Below are positions 62,456 to 64,000 of a DNA stretch of 64,000 nucleotides, one piece after another. The translations under genes and the position numbers were made by a program. The notes beneath the pieces were generated by a model. That model did no database searches. It was not told the DNA's origin and worked only from the letters and a program-made list of their open reading frames with translations. Source of the DNA: Enoplosus armatus (Eukaryota; Chordata; Actinopteri; Centrarchiformes; Enoplosidae). The DNA lies in NCBI RefSeq assembly GCF_043641665.1, contig NC_092181.1, forward strand, positions 12,563,463-12,627,462, given 5' to 3'. Position 1 is the stretch's first letter. The number at the start of each line of letters is the position of its first letter.

Positions 62456-63272
62456 TGGAAGGTGGCAGTGATTAATTGCATGGGAGGGTTCGAACAAGCA
62501 TTGTTTAATTAAATCCTCTGATAATGTCAAAGTTTATGTTTCCTGGGAGACAAGATGTTGGGCCTTCTGTATCCCCACAGCTATTACCCACTATTACTCA
62601 CCGCATGTGCGTGTGTGTGTAAGTGTGTGTGTGGCATCAGATGTAATTCTTCTTACAGCTCCTTGGGGTGAATAAGAATCAAAGGGCAATTTTAGTGTAA
62701 TGTACATTTTCTTCTACAATCTCAGTGTAAACGTGTCGCGTGATATGTTGCTTCTTGCATAGCAGTTTCTCATCTTGGCACCCAAAGCTGTTTTGTAACC
62801 CTGGTCCATTTCCTGCCTCCCAGCTTGACAGAACAAGCTCTTGATATGAGAAACACTTTTGTAAAATAAGTGCCTGGACCTCCTACTGCACACCTTCAAG
62901 TTAGAGATATTGATTCTTCTTCCATGCGTGAAAACAAAACAAATGAATTTGGTTGAGAACTTAATAACAGGGAATATGGGAAACTGAGGTATGATTTCAT
63001 ATGAGTGAGAAATCTGAACAAGCTACAGGAAACAATGGCCATGTGCATTCATTTGTAAAGAAGCTTGGCCTTGTTTGACTTGTTATGTACATAATATACA
63101 CAAATAATCACACATTTTTGAATTCACAATATTCACCAGGTTGACAAGTACAATTTGTTTCATAGTGGTTGCAGCACAAAAAAAAAACGTTTGTGTGTGA
63201 TTGCACCCCAGCACTTTGGATGTCAGGTCGTACATCAGCCTTTATTAAACAGTTCTCCTCTGCTCTGCTCAG

Positions 63273-63441
63273 GGTATCACCACAGCCTCCCCTCCTCCCC
63301 CTACACCTCCACAGCTGGACCTGATGGTCAGAGGTTACCTCCGTCTGGCACCCTCTCCTCAGAATACCTGAACCAGGGCGGCTCCACAAAAGTCCTCCTC
63401 CTCATCTGCAACACAGCAGGATCTGGCCAGCAGGCTGTCAG
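63273..63441 (+). CDS. usp43: usp43 exon e (internal exon): linker and start of next conserved strand
   Basis: This 169-nt exon starts with two bases completing a Gly. It encodes a Pro/Ser/Gly-rich linker (Tyr-His-His-Ser-Leu-Pro...Ser-Gly-Thr-Leu-Ser-Ser-Glu-Tyr-Leu) followed by STKVLLLICNTAGSGQQAV and two bases of a split codon, probably Arg. The block Lys-Val-Leu-(Leu/Ile)-(Leu/Phe)-x-Cys-Asn-x-x-Gly-Ser-Gly-Gln-Gln matches the part of USP43 that follows the ubiquitin-like insert. USP31 has a related but different Cys-Thr-Gly-Gln-Gln form. Acceptor CTCAG| and donor TCAG|GTGAGC are consensus. The next exon should begin with one base completing Arg, then a Phe-Gly-x-Pro-Phe block, and lies beyond 64000. 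Confidence 0.93.
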
Positions 63442-64000
63442 GTGAGCTTTATTGACCTGCTCTCATGTACTCACTTTATTCAGGTGTAGACTTAGAGCTT
63501 CATCTTGTGAACTGGTTTTGTTAAACAAACAGTAGCAGAGTCAGTAAGATTTTTTTAATGAGATGAGCGTGTTCACGTACAGCTGTAGAGACATCTTTCC
63601 TCCCGCTCTACTGTTTCTATGGTCATAGATAGAAGACCGTATTTATTATTTTCCCCCTTTCATCATCCAATGCTGTCTCAATGTCAACATCCAACTTCTG
63701 TTTGACTTTGACTTGTATATCTGTTGCATGAATGCCACTGACGAGGCTAGGTTTTATTTAGCTTGCGCAGCTTGAGCTCCCATTCAGTCTGTAGCTGGAA
63801 GCTGAGTGTAGAAACCTGAGACTGAGTCGAACAATGTGTCGAAATTGAAGCACTTAACCTGTGAAAATTAGGTTTTATCGGTTGCCATGTGTTACTCTAA
63901 CAAAGGTAGGCAGCCTCATTAAGTTGCTCACCACCTAAAATGCATCTGATGCACAACAACAGCACAGTTGGACCAAACTAGTGGAAGCAGCTACGGCTGA
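63442..64000 (+). other. usp43: usp43 intron after exon e (5' part)
   Basis: Begins with a consensus GTGAGC donor. No exon, repeat family or RNA gene is recognised before the end of the window. Confidence 0.8.

Larger units (their letters stand above)
48713..63272 (+). other. usp43: usp43 intron d-e (14,560 bp)
   Basis: A large repeat-rich intron. Recognised contents are dispersed repeats at 49826-50620, 55561-55968, 57540-58190 and 59252-59612, a SINE in minus orientation at 57405-57520, a foldback element at 53729-54081, and (CA)n/(TG)n tracts at 52210-52260, 57242-57272 and 62429-62455. Between these I see AT-rich sequence and CT-rich or GA-rich patches (about 60450-60660 and 61070-61200). 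No additional exon is needed, because exons d and e join in frame and their product aligns without a gap. Confidence 0.85.

Noticed and set aside
40740..63441. Assignment of the exons to usp31
   Set aside because: usp31 shares the CPHC block. The following residues (Pro-Leu-Arg-Gln-Thr-Arg, Arg-Val-Gly-Leu-Ala-Val-Pro, Cys-Asn-x-x-Gly-Ser-Gly-Gln-Gln) fit usp43 better from memory. A database search would settle it.

Overview
This is an intron-rich stretch of a vertebrate nuclear genome, almost certainly a percomorph (spiny-rayed) teleost fish. The evidence is sparse GT-AG-bounded exons, very abundant (CA)n/(GA)n microsatellites, and many diverged copies of interspersed repeats that I recognise as common in percomorph fish. 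These include a tRNA-derived SINE and several TIR-bearing non-autonomous elements. No prokaryotic or viral gene is visible.

One protein-coding gene is supported. Five consecutive internal exons on the + strand (21767-21870, 40740-40832, 44945-45080, 48568-48712, 63273-63441) splice together in one frame for 647 nt (215 complete codons). Their product reads as the middle of ubiquitin carboxyl-terminal hydrolase 43 (usp43): the end of the segment before the fingers, the first CxxC of the zinc ribbon, a ubiquitin-like insert, and the start of the next conserved strand. The exons with the catalytic Cys box lie upstream of the window. Those with the second CxxC and the catalytic His lie downstream. 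Everything else in the window is intron.

Layout: 1-21766 is upstream intron, with dispersed repeats at about 2.65-3.17, 6.09-6.56, 12.05-12.22 and 12.92-13.05 kb and many microsatellites. 21767-40832 holds two exons around an 18.9-kb intron. That intron carries a LINE remnant (22.17-22.78 kb) and a striking tandem array (about 29.05-34.61 kb) built of units of about 770 bp. 40833-48712 holds two more exons with flanking (GT)n and (CA)n tracts. 48713-63272 is a 14.6-kb intron rich in repeats, including a CpG-rich foldback element with TTAA ends (53729-54081). 63273-64000 is the last exon and the start of the next intron.

The most unusual region is the array. Each unit carries tRNA-Arg(UCG) and tRNA-Ile(AAU) sequences antisense to usp43, plus relics resembling tRNA-Ala(UGC) on the + strand. 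At least one tRNA-Ile copy (30726-30799) and two tRNA-Arg copies look structurally intact; most others carry box B, D-arm or acceptor defects. The array ends in an inverted duplication and a perfect short hairpin. Whether any copy is transcribed cannot be decided from sequence alone.
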